A stretch of DNA of 64,000 nucleotides from Gammaproteobacteria bacterium (GCA_029884165.1 JAOUIH010000001.1:62001-126000); one strand, 5' to 3'; positions 39,891-49,870 are shown, numbered from the stretch's first letter. Program-made: numbers and translations. Notes: generated by a model from the letters alone, not told the origin.

Positions 39891-40475
39891 ATGCGGCTGT
39901 TCGGTCCGCTGTATGAGCGAGTCCTCTGCTGGTCGAAGCATCGGCATGCCGAGCGCTACCTGGCCGCGCTGAGTTTCGCGGAGTCGTCGTTCTTCCCGGT
40001 TCCGCCCGACGTGATGCTGGCGCCCATGTGCCTCGCGGACCTGTCGCGGGCCTGGCGCTATGCGGCCGTGACGACCGTGGCGTCGTTGCTCGGCGGCATT
40101 CTCGGCTACGCCATCGGCTACTTTTTCTTCGAGGCGATCACGCCCTGGCTCAGGAGCGCGGGCTACTGGGACGCCTACCTGAACGGTCGCGCATGGTTCG
40201 ACCGCTGGGGCGTGCTCGCGGTCTTCGTCGCCGGCTTTTCGCCGATCCCCTACAAGATCTTTACGATCTCGGCCGGTGTCGCCGTTTTGAACCTGCCCGG
40301 CTTCATCCTCGCGTCGCTCGTAGGCCGCGGCGCCCGCTTCTTCCTGGTTGCCGGCCTGCTGGTCATGGGCGGGGAGCCGATGGCCGGTGTCCTGCAGAAG
40401 TACATCGAGCGGATCGGCTGGGGGGTGGTCGCGGTCGTCGTCGCAATCATCCTGTACGTGATGACCAATGCCTGA
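39891..40475 (+). CDS. YqaA-type DedA/SNARE-associated membrane protein
   Basis: 194-residue inner-membrane protein with about five hydrophobic segments and the family motifs FAESSFFPVPPDVMLAP and GFSPIPYKIFTISAG. DedA/VTT-domain proteins are associated with lipid-carrier flipping or membrane homeostasis; the YqaA subgroup has no settled substrate. It commonly occurs between pcm and nlpD in non-enteric gammaproteobacteria, as here. Its end overlaps the nlpD start by 8 bp. Confidence 0.88.
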   Translation: MRLFGPLYERVLCWSKHRHAERYLAALSFAESSFFPVPPDVMLAPMCLADLSRAWRYAAVTTVASLLGGILGYAIGYFFFEAITPWLRSAGYWDAYLNGRAWFDRWGVLAVFVAGFSPIPYKIFTISAGVAVLNLPGFILASLVGRGARFFLVAGLLVMGGEPMAGVLQKYIERIGWGVVAVVVAIILYVMTNA

Positions 40476-41184
40476 TGCCTCCTCGAGAGCATCCGGACTT
40501 CCCGTTATTGCCGCGTTTTGCGCAGCCCTGGTCCTGGCAGGTTGCGGCGGGACGCGCTGGGACCAGGTGCCGCGCGAGGAGCACATCGTCCGCTCCGGCG
40601 AAACGCTCTACACGATCGCATGGCGCTACGGGAAGGATCACCGGGACCTGGCCCGCTGGAACCGGCTCGGCGACGGCTCGCTGATCTACCCGGGACAGGT
40701 GATCCGGCTGACGCCGCCCCCGGGCGGGTCCGGCAAGTCCGCTGCGACCCGCCCGGCGCGACCGGACAGCAAAGCGCCGCAACGGCCGGCGCCGAAGGCA
40801 CCCCAGGATCCGTCGCCGCCCTGGATCTGGCCGACGCGCGGCCCGGTCGTTGCGGGTTTCGGTGCCCGCCCGGGCAGCGGAACCGGGGTGCTGATCGGCG
40901 GAAAGCTGGGTCAGGCGGTCGTTTCGGCGGCCGATGGACGGGTCGTCTACTCGGGAAGTGGACTCATCGGCTACGGCAAGCTTATTATCGTCAAGCATAA
41001 CGAGACCTACCTGAGTGCCTATGGGCACAACGCCTCGCTCCTGGTCAGGGAAGGGGAATCTGTCCGGCGAGGGCAGCGCATTGCGACCATGGGCGAAGGA
41101 CCGGGGCAGGAGCCGCGACTGCATTTCGAGATCAGGCAGAACGGAGTACCGGTAGACCCGAGACCTCACTTGCCGGCACCCTGA
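40468..41184 (+). CDS. nlpD: NlpD-like lipoprotein, LysM plus degenerate M23 domain
   Basis: 238-residue lipoprotein. The lipobox LAGC has Cys26; a LysM domain (HIVRSGETLYTIAWRYG to YPGQVIRL) binds peptidoglycan; a proline-rich linker leads to an M23/LytM domain. That domain lacks the N-terminal His/Asp zinc ligands, and the final HxH is RLH, so it should be catalytically dead, like enteric NlpD, which activates the amidase AmiC at division. It overlaps the upstream YqaA-like gene and precedes rpoS by 72 bp, the classical nlpD-rpoS pairing. Confidence 0.93.
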   Translation: MPDASSRASGLPVIAAFCAALVLAGCGGTRWDQVPREEHIVRSGETLYTIAWRYGKDHRDLARWNRLGDGSLIYPGQVIRLTPPPGGSGKSAATRPARPDSKAPQRPAPKAPQDPSPPWIWPTRGPVVAGFGARPGSGTGVLIGGKLGQAVVSAADGRVVYSGSGLIGYGKLIIVKHNETYLSAYGHNASLLVREGESVRRGQRIATMGEGPGQEPRLHFEIRQNGVPVDPRPHLPAP

Positions 41185-41256
41185 TTCGATACCTGGCCAA
41201 TCTGCACGCACGCCCAGTGCGGCGCTCCGCAACCGGAAATGGCAAGGAGCGGCCAC

Positions 41257-42147
41257 GTGGGCGAGCGAATCAGCAGCACGACTGAACCCGGAATGCGCGA
41301 GACGGCAGCCGTCGGCGCCATCAGCCACGACGTTACGCGCATTTACCTGTCTGAAATTGGCGTTTCCGGCTTGCTGACGGCAGAGGAGGAGCTTGCCGTC
41401 GCGCGCCGGGCTCGCGCCGGGGACAGCGCGGCGCGAAACCGCATGATCGAATGCAACTTGCGGCTCGTGGTCAAGATCGCGCGCCGCTACCTGAATCGCG
41501 GGCTCCCGCTCCTCGACCTGATCGAGGAGGGCAATCTCGGACTGATGCATTCGGTCGAGAAATTCGATCCGGAACGTGGCTTCCGTTTTTCGACCTATGC
41601 TACCTGGTGGATACGGCAGTCGATCGAACGTGCCATCATGAACCAGGCGCGCATGGTCCGCCTGCCCATTCATAAACTGAAAGAAATCAATGCCTGCCTG
41701 CGGGCGGCCAGGCGATTGCACCAGCAGTGGGGTAAGCCGCCGACGGCCGCCGCCGTTGCCGAGTTCCTCGGTCGCGACCAGCAGACCGTGGAAGAACTGC
41801 TCGCGCTGCACGATCGGGTGGCCGTATGCGGCCAGGGGGGCGGCGACGACCCGGATCCGCTGGACTCGCTGCGCGACCGCAAGGAACGCGAGCCCGCGCA
41901 GCGGCTCCGCCAGCAGGAGCTCGAAAGCGCAGTGGACCGCTGGGTGTTTGCACTCGCCGACAAGCAGCGGGAAGTGCTCGAGTACCGCTTCGGACTGCAC
42001 GGCCGGCGGCAGCTGACGCTCGAGGAGATCGGCCGGGAAATCGGTGTCACACGCGAGCGCGTGCGGCAGATCCAGCTGGACGCGATGAAAAACCTGCGGC
42101 GAATTTTCGAGCGCAACGGGTTGTCAGGGGACAACCTGCTGGACTGA
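41257..42147 (+). CDS. rpoS: RNA polymerase sigma factor RpoS
   Basis: 296-residue stationary-phase sigma factor. Region 1.2 ([21 protein letters not shown]), region 2 ([41 protein letters not shown]), region 3 and region 4 ([21 protein letters not shown]) are complete. GTG 41257 is preferred over ATG 41239 because AAGGAG lies 7 bp before the GTG. Position after nlpD and the short N-terminus favour RpoS over other sigma-70 paralogues. Confidence 0.93.
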   Translation: MGERISSTTEPGMRETAAVGAISHDVTRIYLSEIGVSGLLTAEEELAVARRARAGDSAARNRMIECNLRLVVKIARRYLNRGLPLLDLIEEGNLGLMHSVEKFDPERGFRFSTYATWWIRQSIERAIMNQARMVRLPIHKLKEINACLRAARRLHQQWGKPPTAAAVAEFLGRDQQTVEELLALHDRVAVCGQGGGDDPDPLDSLRDRKEREPAQRLRQQELESAVDRWVFALADKQREVLEYRFGLHGRRQLTLEEIGREIGVTRERVRQIQLDAMKNLRRIFERNGLSGDNLLD

Positions 42148-42162
42148 GCGAGCCGCGCCCGG

Positions 42163-42531
42163 TCAGTCGATGATCATGAGGGCTGCGGGGCGCCGCCCCT
42201 CGCCGATCAGGATGTTGAACGTCCGGCATGCGGCCGGCGTATCCATCACCTCGAGGCCGATGCCACGCCTGGCAAGCGCAAAGGTCAGCTCGCGGCGGGC
42301 GAAAGCCGGATGCCAGCCGGTTCCGATGATCACCACTTCGGGATCCGACTCGAGAAGTCGCTCCAGGTGTTCGATCCGCAAATCCGCGACGGGGACGGCC
42401 TCCACGTCCGGCAGGACGCGATCGATGGTCAGTGCAAAGCTGCTTTCGTAGAATTCTTCACCGATGCGGATGCGGCCGCGTTCGACCTTTCGGATCGTAA
42501 GCTCGGTCAAGGTATCGCGCGTGAATTTCAT
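42163..42531 (-). CDS. Mth938-like domain protein (DUF498 family)
   Basis: 122-residue protein of the Mth938/NDUFAF3-like family. Typical features are the VVIIGTGWHP segment, the RRGIGLEVMDTPAACRTFN stretch and a closing EGRRPAALMI. Eukaryotic relatives assist complex I assembly; bacterial function is not established. Start ATG 42531 is used because the longer open frame upstream is not conserved. It is convergent with rpoS and divergent from the RpfE-like gene, with a 150-bp gap in which I see no clear promoter. Confidence 0.88.
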   Translation of the reverse strand: MKFTRDTLTELTIRKVERGRIRIGEEFYESSFALTIDRVLPDVEAVPVADLRIEHLERLLESDPEVVIIGTGWHPAFARRELTFALARRGIGLEVMDTPAACRTFNILIGEGRRPAALMIID

Positions 42532-42681
42532 CGGAAGTCCTGTATCCTTGCCGGCCTCGACCGGCGGCCCCGCGCGGGCGGGACCGGTCCTCATGATACT
42601 AGCGGGGCTTTCCGGTTCAAACGCAGGCCGCGGGCGGTCGGCGCATACGCACCCCCGGTTCCGGACGAGTCCTGACGAGTC

Positions 42682-43665
42682 ATGACGAGGCAAACCCAGT
42701 TTCCTGAAGCCGTAATCGTGATGCCGGACGCCGGCCAGGGCCTCGTGCGTGACCCGATACAGAGGCGCTGGCTGTCCCGCTCGAACCTGTCGCGCGAGCC
42801 CGTCACGGTGTCGCTGCTGGACCGGGTCCGGCGGGCTACCGGCCAGCCGGACGCTGGGGGTCCGGCGGCCCTGCGGATCTGGGGACAGACCGGGGACCGA
42901 CCCGGGACCTGGCTGGCCGCCGCCGACCCCGTCTACCTGGAGCCCGGACTGAGGCGGATGCGGCTGCACCGGCTCCGGGCGGAGGAACTGCCGTCCTCGG
43001 ACCTGCGGCAGTTGTTCGACGAGCTCGAGTCGGTGCTCGGCGGTGACGCCGCCGGTTTTACGTGCCTCGGACGCGGCGGTTACCTGAGGAGCCACGTCGC
43101 GCTGCCGACGCCACCGCTGTCGCCGGAAGCACTGGACGGCCTGGAGCCGGAGGAGTTCCTGCCGCGTGGCGGCGAGGCCGCTACTTATATGAAGCTCCTG
43201 AGCGAGATCCAGATGACACTGCACGGATCAGACGTCGCCCGCCGGCGGGAAGCCGAGGGTCGGCGGCCAATCAATTCGCTGTGGATATGGGGAGGCGGAA
43301 CGGCGCCCGAAGTCCGAGCCCGCCCGATTGCGCCGCTGTTCTCGTCCGATCCCATGCTGCGCGGCCTCTGGCTCTCCGCCGACGCTGTTACGAAGGACTG
43401 GCCGGGCACGATCTCGGCCTGTGCCGATCTCGCGCCGCAGGGCTTTGTCGCCGAAGTCCCGGATCGCCGGGTCGGCGAGGACGCGCATGTCGGCAGGCTC
43501 GCGGAACTGCTGTCGGAAACGCGCCGGCTGCTGCGGGACGGGGCGTTGCGACGTCTGACGCTGCTGTTTCGAGACGGCCTGACGGCGCGCGTCGAGGGCC
43601 GCCACGGCTGGCGGGTGTGGCGGTCCGACTCGGCACTGCTGGGGCGGCGGGAGCCAGACGCATGA
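42682..43665 (+). CDS. RpfE-like/COG4255 conserved protein of unknown function
   Basis: 327-residue soluble protein. It resembles the family annotated as RpfE-type regulator or, loosely, phosphoglycerate mutase in Xanthomonas relatives, where it also lies before recJ. Visible conserved-looking parts are PEPTVSLLDRV-like start, EPGLRRMRLHRLRA, MKLLSEIQMTLHGSDVARRR, NSLWIWGGGTAP and a C-terminal RRLLRDGALRRLTLLFRDG. No phosphatase catalytic motif is evident to me. ATG 43662 of recJ overlaps its stop, so the two are coupled. The function is not known from sequence; the family assignment is from memory. Confidence 0.7.
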   Translation: MTRQTQFPEAVIVMPDAGQGLVRDPIQRRWLSRSNLSREPVTVSLLDRVRRATGQPDAGGPAALRIWGQTGDRPGTWLAAADPVYLEPGLRRMRLHRLRAEELPSSDLRQLFDELESVLGGDAAGFTCLGRGGYLRSHVALPTPPLSPEALDGLEPEEFLPRGGEAATYMKLLSEIQMTLHGSDVARRREAEGRRPINSLWIWGGGTAPEVRARPIAPLFSSDPMLRGLWLSADAVTKDWPGTISACADLAPQGFVAEVPDRRVGEDAHVGRLAELLSETRRLLRDGALRRLTLLFRDGLTARVEGRHGWRVWRSDSALLGRREPDA

Positions 43666-45359
43666 CCGGGCGGCAACGGCCGTTCCGGCGGCGCAAACCG
43701 GCCGACATCGCCGGCCTGGCGGGACTCGACCCGGTACTGGCGGGCCTGTACTCGGCCCGCGGCGTACGCTTCGGCGAGGAACTGGATTACAGCCTGGCGA
43801 AGCTGGCCCCGATCGGCTCGCTCGAGGGCGTCGAGGTTGCGGTCCGACTGCTGCTGCTGCATCGCAATCGGCGCATCGTCGTCGTCGGCGACTTCGACGC
43901 CGACGGCGCGACGAGCACCGCACTGGTGTTGCGTTGCCTCAGCGGATTCGGATTCGGCGATGTCGGCTACCTGGTGCCGAACCGCTTCGAATACGGCTAC
44001 GGCCTCACCCCGGAAATCGTCGACGTCGCTGCGCAGCGGCGGCCAGACCTGCTGGTCACGGTTGATAATGGCGTATCGAGCGTCGCCGGCGTCGAACGGG
44101 CCAGGGAACTGGGCATAAAGGTGCTGGTTACCGACCACCACCTGCCGGGCCGTGACCTGCCGCGGGCCGCGGCGATGGTGAATCCGAACCTCCCGGGCAG
44201 CCGGTTTGCCAGCCCCAACCTCGCGGGCGTCGGCGTGGCGTTCTACCTGATGGCGGCTCTCGGGCGCGCGCTGGAAGACAGCGGCGTCGCCGGGGCGGCC
44301 CGCTTACCGGCGCGATTCCTCGACCTGGTGGCGCTGGGCACCGTGGCCGACGTCGTGCGCTTGGACCACAACAACCGGATCCTGGTCAGCCAGGGCCTCG
44401 CACGGCTGCGAGCCGGCCAGGCTGTGCCAGGCGTGCTGGCACTCATGGCCCAGGCCGGTCGCAGCGCCGCTCGTGCGACCAGCAGCGATCTCGGCTTTGC
44501 GGCAGGGCCGCGACTGAACGCCGCCGGCCGTCTCGAAGACATGTCAATCGGCATCGAGTGCCTGCTGACCGACGATCCGGCACGGGCAGCGCAGCTCGCC
44601 GCCACGCTCGACCAGATCAACCGGGAGCGACGCGAGATCGAGTCGGTGATGCGCGACCAGGCATTCAGTGCGATGAAGTCGATACGGGACTCCGGGCTGC
44701 CGAACTGCGTATGCATATACGACGAGTCCTGGCACCAGGGTGTCGTCGGACTTATCGCCGCGCGCGTGCGCGAGCAGTATCACCGGCCGGTAGTCGCGTT
44801 TGCGCGGGAGCGGGCGGGTGAACTGAAGGGCTCGGTTCGATCGGTACCCGGCGTACATGCGCGCGACCTGCTCGAAGCGGTCGCGACTCGTCATCCCGGG
44901 CTGATCGCCCGTTTCGGCGGTCACGCGATGGCCGCCGGCCTGTCGCTGGCCGAATCGGATTTCGACGCCTTCGCTGCCGCGGCCGACAAGGAGCTGCTGC
45001 TGCGGCACCCGGACGCCGACTTCAGCGGCGCGATATTGACGGACGGCAGTCTGCCGGCGGACGCGCTCACGCTGCGCTTCGCGCAGACGCTGCGCGAAGC
45101 CGGACCCTGGGGCGCGGGCTTCCCGGAGCCGGTATTCGAGGGCGACTTCCGCGTCGTCGAGCAACGAACCGTGGGCGAGCGACACCTGAAGCTCCGGGTT
45201 CTGGCCGGGGAGGGCCAGGCGCAAATCGACGCGATCGCCTTCAACCAGCAGGATCCAGGCATCCGCGGCAGGGCCCGGCTCGCCTACCGGCTCGACGTCA
45301 ACGAGTACCGGGGAGTCGAGGCGCCGCAACTGGTGGTCGAGCAGATTACCCCGCTGTGA
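43662..45359 (+). CDS. recJ: Single-stranded-DNA-specific exonuclease RecJ
   Basis: 565-residue 5'-3' exonuclease for recombination and mismatch repair. Phosphoesterase motifs in order: VVGDFDADGATSTALV, TVDNGVSS, VTDHHLPG (the DHH motif), and the DHHA1 signature RFGGHAMAAGLSL; a C-terminal OB-fold follows. ATG 43662 is used; the frame is open for 600 bp upstream but there it only mirrors the neighbouring gene in another frame. Confidence 0.97.
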   Translation: MTGRQRPFRRRKPADIAGLAGLDPVLAGLYSARGVRFGEELDYSLAKLAPIGSLEGVEVAVRLLLLHRNRRIVVVGDFDADGATSTALVLRCLSGFGFGDVGYLVPNRFEYGYGLTPEIVDVAAQRRPDLLVTVDNGVSSVAGVERARELGIKVLVTDHHLPGRDLPRAAAMVNPNLPGSRFASPNLAGVGVAFYLMAALGRALEDSGVAGAARLPARFLDLVALGTVADVVRLDHNNRILVSQGLARLRAGQAVPGVLALMAQAGRSAARATSSDLGFAAGPRLNAAGRLEDMSIGIECLLTDDPARAAQLAATLDQINRERREIESVMRDQAFSAMKSIRDSGLPNCVCIYDESWHQGVVGLIAARVREQYHRPVVAFARERAGELKGSVRSVPGVHARDLLEAVATRHPGLIARFGGHAMAAGLSLAESDFDAFAAAADKELLLRHPDADFSGAILTDGSLPADALTLRFAQTLREAGPWGAGFPEPVFEGDFRVVEQRTVGERHLKLRVLAGEGQAQIDAIAFNQQDPGIRGRARLAYRLDVNEYRGVEAPQLVVEQITPL

Positions 45360-45406
45360 CGGCGTGGTAACATGCCGCGTTTTGCGCGATCGCTTTCGGT
45401 CAGTCC

Positions 45407-46502
45407 ATGGAAACCAGCCAGATCAAGTACCACATTGTCGACCTCACTGAACGCCTGCAGGCGTTAAGGGGGTATCTTTGACTACGATCGCAAAGCGGAG
45501 CGCCTCGTAGAAGTACAACGCGAACTCGAACAGCCGGATGTATGGAACGAGCCGGAGCGAGCACAGGCTCTCGGCAAGGAACGATCGCAACTCGAGAAAG
45601 TCGTCGAGACCATTACGGAGCTCGATGCAGGCCTGCGCGATGCGAGTGAACTCCTGCAGCTCGCCATCGAAGAGGACGACGAGTCGACTGTCGGCGAGAT
45701 CAGCGCAGACCTGGGCAGATACGAGGCGCGCGTCGGCGCGCTCGAATTCCAGCGAATGTTCAGCGGCGAAATGGACGACAGCAACGCCTTCCTGGATATC
45801 AACTCGGGGGCTGGTGGCACAGAGGCGCAGGACTGGGCCGAGATGCTGCTCCGCATGTACCTGCGCTGGGCCGAGGAGCACGGGTTCGAAGCCGAAGTCA
45901 TCGAGGCATCTCCCGGCGAGGTTGCCGGGATCAAGAGCGCGACCGTCAGGGTCGAGGGCGATTATGCCTACGGCTGGCTGCGCACCGAGACTGGAGTACA
46001 CCGCCTCGTACGCAAGTCGCCGTTCGACTCCGGCAATCGCCGCCATACGTCGTTCGCATCGGTGTTCGTGTCGCCGGAGGTCGATGATGACATCGACATC
46101 GAGATAGACCCGTCCGACCTGCGCATCGACGTATACCGCGCCAGCGGCGCCGGCGGTCAGCATGTCAACCGCACCGAGTCTGCCGTCCGTATCACGCATC
46201 TGCCAACCAACGTCGTCGTCCAGTGCCAGAATGATCGGTCGCAGCACAAGAACAAGGCGACGGCGATGAAACAGCTGAAAGCCAAGCTCTACGAGCTGGA
46301 GCTGCAAAAGCGCCGCGCGGAGGCATCTGCCCTGGAAGATACGAAAGCCGACGTAGGCTGGGGCAGCCAGATTCGTTCGTACGTGCTCGACCAGAGCCGG
46401 ATCAAGGACCTGCGCACCGGCGTAGAGACCGGCAATCCGCAGGCCGTACTGAACGGGCACCTCGACGAATTCATCGAAGCAAGTTTGAAGCAGGGACTGT
46501 AA
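45407..46502 (+). CDS. prfB: Peptide chain release factor 2 (programmed +1 frameshift)
   Basis: 364-residue RF2 that reads UGA and UAA stops. Translation starts at ATG 45407 and runs 24 codons to CTT TGA (45476-45481); ribosomes slip +1 and continue with GAC at 45480, then [13 protein letters not shown]. The GGQ motif is in [15 protein letters not shown]. The frameshift site is the classical self-regulating one: low RF2 gives more slippage and more RF2. recJ is 47 bp upstream and lysS starts directly after the stop. Confidence 0.97.
45464..45482 (+). promoter_or_regulatory. prfB programmed +1 frameshift site
   Basis: TTAAGGGGGTATCTTTGAC contains the internal Shine-Dalgarno-like AGGGGG three bases before the slippery CTT, then the in-frame UGA followed by C, a weak termination context. 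It matches the classical prfB recoding signal. Confidence 0.97.
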
Positions 46503-48011
46503 GTGACCAACGACAACGACAGGCCGGGCGACGAAAACGAACTCATCGCGGAGCGGCGCCGCAAGCTCGATGCACTGCGCGTAGCGGGTATCGCCTACCC
46601 GAACGACTTCCGTCGCAATGCGCTGGCCGAGGAGTTGCACAGAACCTACGGTGGCCACGACGGCGGGCACCTGGTGAAGGAAGATGTGCACGTCAAGGTC
46701 GCAGGCCGCATGATGGTAAAGCGCGTCATGGGCAAGGCGAGCTTCATCAAGCTGCAGGACAGGAGCACGCAGATACAGGTGCGACTCGAGCGCGACCGCC
46801 TGGCCGAGGGTCTTTACCAGGACTTCAAGAAATGGGATGTCGGCGACGTCCTCGGCGTGTCCGGCACGCTGTTCAAGACGCAGACGGGCGAGCTGACAGT
46901 CATGGCGGACGACATCCGGCTGTTGACGAAGTGCCTGCGGCCGCTGCCGGAGAAGTATCACGGCCTGTCGGATCAGGAGACGCGCTATCGCCAGCGATAT
47001 GTAGACCTGATCATGAACGAGCAGAGCCGTGCCGTATTCCGTATGCGCTCGCAGATTGTTTCCTACATACGCGCCTTCCTCGATTCGCAGGACTATCTCG
47101 AGGTCGAGACGCCGATGATGCAGGCGATCCCTGGCGGAGCCAATGCTCGACCGTTCAAGACGCATCACAATGCGCTGGACATGACGCTGTACCTGAGAAT
47201 CGCCCCCGAGCTGTTCCTGAAAAGGCTCGTCGTGGGTGGTTTCGAGCGGGTCTACGAGATCAACAGGAACTTTCGAAACGAGGGCGTATCGACCCAGCAC
47301 AATCCCGAATTCACCATGCTCGAGCTGTACCGGGCATATGCCGACTTCGAGGACCTGATCCAGATGGTCGAGGCGTTGCTCGGCGGCATGACCGAGGCGA
47401 TACTCGGGACCACTACTCTGGTTTACCAGGGCCAGACGATCGATTTCGCCGTGCCGTTCGGGCGCATGAGCGTCGAAGATGTCGTCTGCAAGTTCAATCC
47501 GCAGCTCGATCGCTCGCGGATCCGGGACAGGGAATACCTCGCCGGCATCGCAGGCGAACTCGGTATCAAGGTCGAGCCGAATTACGGGGCCGGCAAGCTG
47601 CAGATCGAGATCTTCGACAAGACCGGTGAAGCGGCGCTCGTTCAGCCGACATTTATCACTTCTTACCCGACCGAGGTTTCGCCGTTGTCACGGCGAAATG
47701 ACGACGATCCGTTCGTTACCGACCGGTTCGAGTTTTTCGTGACCGGTCGCGAGCTGGCGAACGGTTTCTCGGAACTCAACGATCCCGAAGACCAGGCCGA
47801 GCGATTCCGGGAGCAGGTTCGCAACAGGGACGCCGGCGACGACGAGGCAATGGCGTTCGACCACGATTACATACGCGCGCTCGAATACGGTCTGCCGCCG
47901 GCAGCAGGTCTCGGGCTCGGCATCGACAGGCTCGTCATGCTGTTGACGGACTCGCCGTCCATTCGTGACGTGCTGCTGTTCCCGTACATGCGGCCCGAGA
48001 TATTCGAGTAA
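46503..48011 (+). CDS. lysS: Lysyl-tRNA synthetase, class II
   Basis: 502-residue enzyme charging tRNA-Lys. The N-terminal OB-fold anticodon domain ([19 protein letters not shown]) is followed by the class II core: motif 1 around [10 protein letters not shown], motif 2 [20 protein letters not shown], and motif 3 [17 protein letters not shown] start immediately after the prfB stop. The prfB-lysS pairing is standard. Confidence 0.97.
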   Translation: MTNDNDRPGDENELIAERRRKLDALRVAGIAYPNDFRRNALAEELHRTYGGHDGGHLVKEDVHVKVAGRMMVKRVMGKASFIKLQDRSTQIQVRLERDRLAEGLYQDFKKWDVGDVLGVSGTLFKTQTGELTVMADDIRLLTKCLRPLPEKYHGLSDQETRYRQRYVDLIMNEQSRAVFRMRSQIVSYIRAFLDSQDYLEVETPMMQAIPGGANARPFKTHHNALDMTLYLRIAPELFLKRLVVGGFERVYEINRNFRNEGVSTQHNPEFTMLELYRAYADFEDLIQMVEALLGGMTEAILGTTTLVYQGQTIDFAVPFGRMSVEDVVCKFNPQLDRSRIRDREYLAGIAGELGIKVEPNYGAGKLQIEIFDKTGEAALVQPTFITSYPTEVSPLSRRNDDDPFVTDRFEFFVTGRELANGFSELNDPEDQAERFREQVRNRDAGDDEAMAFDHDYIRALEYGLPPAAGLGLGIDRLVMLLTDSPSIRDVLLFPYMRPEIFE

Positions 48012-48021
48012 CTGCGATACG

Positions 48022-48834
48022 TCAGGCGCCGTCCCACGGCAGCGGCAGCGGTTCTGCCCGGCCGGCGCCCAGCCGGAAGGACCTGCCGTGCAGTTCGATC
48101 GGGAGCAGCGCAAGCATCTCGGATCCGGCGGCGGTGACTACTTCGCCAACGTCACCGGAGTCATCGCCCAACCGGTCGCCGACGATCGGCGCGTGGTCGC
48201 TGACCCGGAAGCGCGCGAGGCGGCGCTTGACGCTGCCCAGGTGCTCGGTACGCGCAACGACTTCCTGGCCCGTATAGCAGCCCTTCGAAAAGCTGAGCGC
48301 GCCCACCCGGTCGAGATTGAGCATGTGCGGCGTGTAGCGCTCGCTGGCAGCGGCACCGATATCGGGCAGCCCCGCCGCGATGCGGCGGCGGCGCCATTCG
48401 TCGGCGGCGAGCGTTGCGCGGCCGCTCAGTGAGCGCGCGACGTCGTCCCGCCGCCCATAGATTTCGAACCAGGCGTCATTCCGCTCGTGGCTGGCCACGG
48501 CCGCGCCGGGCAACCGGGCGGCTCGGCCGCGGGCGGCAACGCAGGACCAGTCGTCACCGGCTGCGGCGATTTCCACCCTGGCGCGCAGCCGGTACATGCC
48601 GAGCCGCCCGACCACTGCTGCTGCCATGTCCGCCGGCACGGCGAATCCCACCCGGTCCTCGAGACCGAGCAGCGTGCCGGTCACCAGCACCCGGCCCCTG
48701 GCATTGCACCAGGCGGCCGGCAGCGCGCCGCCCGCTTCGAGCAGCCCCAGGTCCTGGGTGAGCTGGCCCTGCAGGAACTCGACACGATCCGCGCCGGCAA
48801 CGGTCACTATGCGATACGGGTTGTTGGGGGTCAT
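48022..48834 (-). CDS. ygfZ: Folate-binding iron-sulfur repair protein YgfZ
   Basis: 270-residue GcvT-like folate-binding protein needed for the activity of some iron-sulfur enzymes. The family signature KGCYTGQEVVAR is clear. ATG 48834 (MTPNNPYRIV) is chosen; 20 upstream in-frame residues overlap the divergent promoter region. It is convergent with lysS and divergent from the succinate dehydrogenase locus, whose SdhB carries three Fe-S clusters, a plausible functional link. Confidence 0.93.
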   Translation of the reverse strand: MTPNNPYRIVTVAGADRVEFLQGQLTQDLGLLEAGGALPAAWCNARGRVLVTGTLLGLEDRVGFAVPADMAAAVVGRLGMYRLRARVEIAAAGDDWSCVAARGRAARLPGAAVASHERNDAWFEIYGRRDDVARSLSGRATLAADEWRRRRIAAGLPDIGAAASERYTPHMLNLDRVGALSFSKGCYTGQEVVARTEHLGSVKRRLARFRVSDHAPIVGDRLGDDSGDVGEVVTAAGSEMLALLPIELHGRSFRLGAGRAEPLPLPWDGA

Positions 48835-48903
48835 TGTTTCAGTCTGTAACACAAACGGCGGAGCGCCTCTGTACCTGCCGGCGTACTCTGGCATACTGCC
48901 GCC

Positions 48904-49086
48904 ATGTCAAGACTGGTGCCAGTGCGGGCCGACAGGGTCGGTTCCGAAACAGAAGTGCGGGCGCATGATAACCCGCCGGTCGAGAACGACAAGCTCAACC
49001 GGCCGAAGGAAATCGGCGGGCGACCCGGTCCCGAGCCAACGCGTTACGGGGATTGGGAGAAGAACGGTCGCTGCATCGATTTCTGA
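48904..49086 (+). CDS. SDHAF4-like succinate dehydrogenase assembly factor (DUF1674)
   Basis: 60-residue protein whose C-terminal half, PKEIGGRPGPEPTRYGDW followed by EKNGRCIDF, is the DUF1674/SDHAF4 signature. In eukaryotes SDHAF4 binds flavinylated SdhA before SdhB joins; here the position 32 bp before sdhC strongly supports the same role. The N-terminal half is variable and charged. ATG 48904 is the only good start. It is easily missed because of its size. Confidence 0.88.
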   Translation: MSRLVPVRADRVGSETEVRAHDNPPVENDKLNRPKEIGGRPGPEPTRYGDWEKNGRCIDF

Positions 49087-49118
49087 CGACCATGCCTCGG
49101 AATTGAACGGGTCCCGAT

Positions 49119-49493
49119 ATGAATAACAGCGCGCGGCCTTTGTCGCCGCATCTCCTCGTATACCGCTGGCCGATCACGATGGTGCTTTCGATCCTGCACC
49201 GTATGACCGGCGTTGCGATGAGTCTTGGCCTGGTCGTGCTGGCAGCATGGCTGCTCGGTGCCGCCGGTGAGCCGGACGACTACGGTTTCGTGGCCGGACT
49301 GCTCGGTAGCTGGCCAGGGCGCCTCGTCCTCATCGGCTTCAGTTTCGCCTTTTTCCTGCACCTTTGTAATGGCGTACGTCACTTGGTCTGGGACGCCGGC
49401 TACGGATTCGAAAAGAGCCAGGCCGATCGTTCCGGCGTGCTCGTCGCGATACTGACGGTCCTGCTTACGCTCACCTACTGGTGGCTGCTGTGA
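49119..49493 (+). CDS. sdhC: Succinate dehydrogenase cytochrome b556 subunit
   Basis: 124-residue membrane anchor of complex II, three spans, helping bind haem b and ubiquinone. Motifs: [28 protein letters not shown] and the haem-ligand region [17 protein letters not shown]. It begins the sdhCDAB run; its TGA overlaps the sdhD GTG. Confidence 0.96.
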   Translation: MNNSARPLSPHLLVYRWPITMVLSILHRMTGVAMSLGLVVLAAWLLGAAGEPDDYGFVAGLLGSWPGRLVLIGFSFAFFLHLCNGVRHLVWDAGYGFEKSQADRSGVLVAILTVLLTLTYWWLL

Positions 49494-49870
49494 GCCTCCG
49501 TTCGCCCCTCGGCAAGGTCCTGGGATCGGGTTCCGCGAAAGAGGGCGCGGACCACTGGTGGGCGCAGCGCCTTACCGCGATTGCCCTGGTCCTCCTCGGC
49601 GGATGGTTCCTGCTGGCGCTGATGCAAATCGGCGACTTCGGTTACGAGGCGGTCCGGAACTGGATCGGCCGGCCGGTCACGAGCATATTGCTGCTGCTGC
49701 TCAGCGCCACGCTGGCCTATCACTCGCTGCTGGGAGTGCAGGTGGTCATCGAGGACTATGTACACGGCCCGCTGAAGATTGTTTCGCTGGTACTCAGCAA
49801 GTTCGCCCATGCGGCGGTTGCCGCAACGGCAGCCTTTGCTGTCTTGAAAATAGCATTCGGTATTGCCTGA
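49490..49870 (+). CDS. sdhD: Succinate dehydrogenase membrane anchor subunit SdhD
   Basis: 126-residue second anchor subunit with three spans. The haem/quinone region [19 protein letters not shown] carries the conserved histidine and the DY pair. GTG 49490 overlaps the sdhC stop (GTGA); GTG 49481 is in frame and three codons longer. Its TGA overlaps the sdhA ATG (TGATG). Confidence 0.95.
   Translation: MSLRSPLGKVLGSGSAKEGADHWWAQRLTAIALVLLGGWFLLALMQIGDFGYEAVRNWIGRPVTSILLLLLSATLAYHSLLGVQVVIEDYVHGPLKIVSLVLSKFAHAAVAATAAFAVLKIAFGIA

Noticed and set aside
43062-43661. 600-bp upstream extension of the recJ frame
   Set aside because: Overlaps the RpfE-like gene in a different frame and lacks RecJ similarity; ATG 43662 with stop overlap is better.
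45444-47300. 618-codon open frame on the minus strand opposite prfB and lysS
   Set aside because: Both opposite genes are certain; no independent support.
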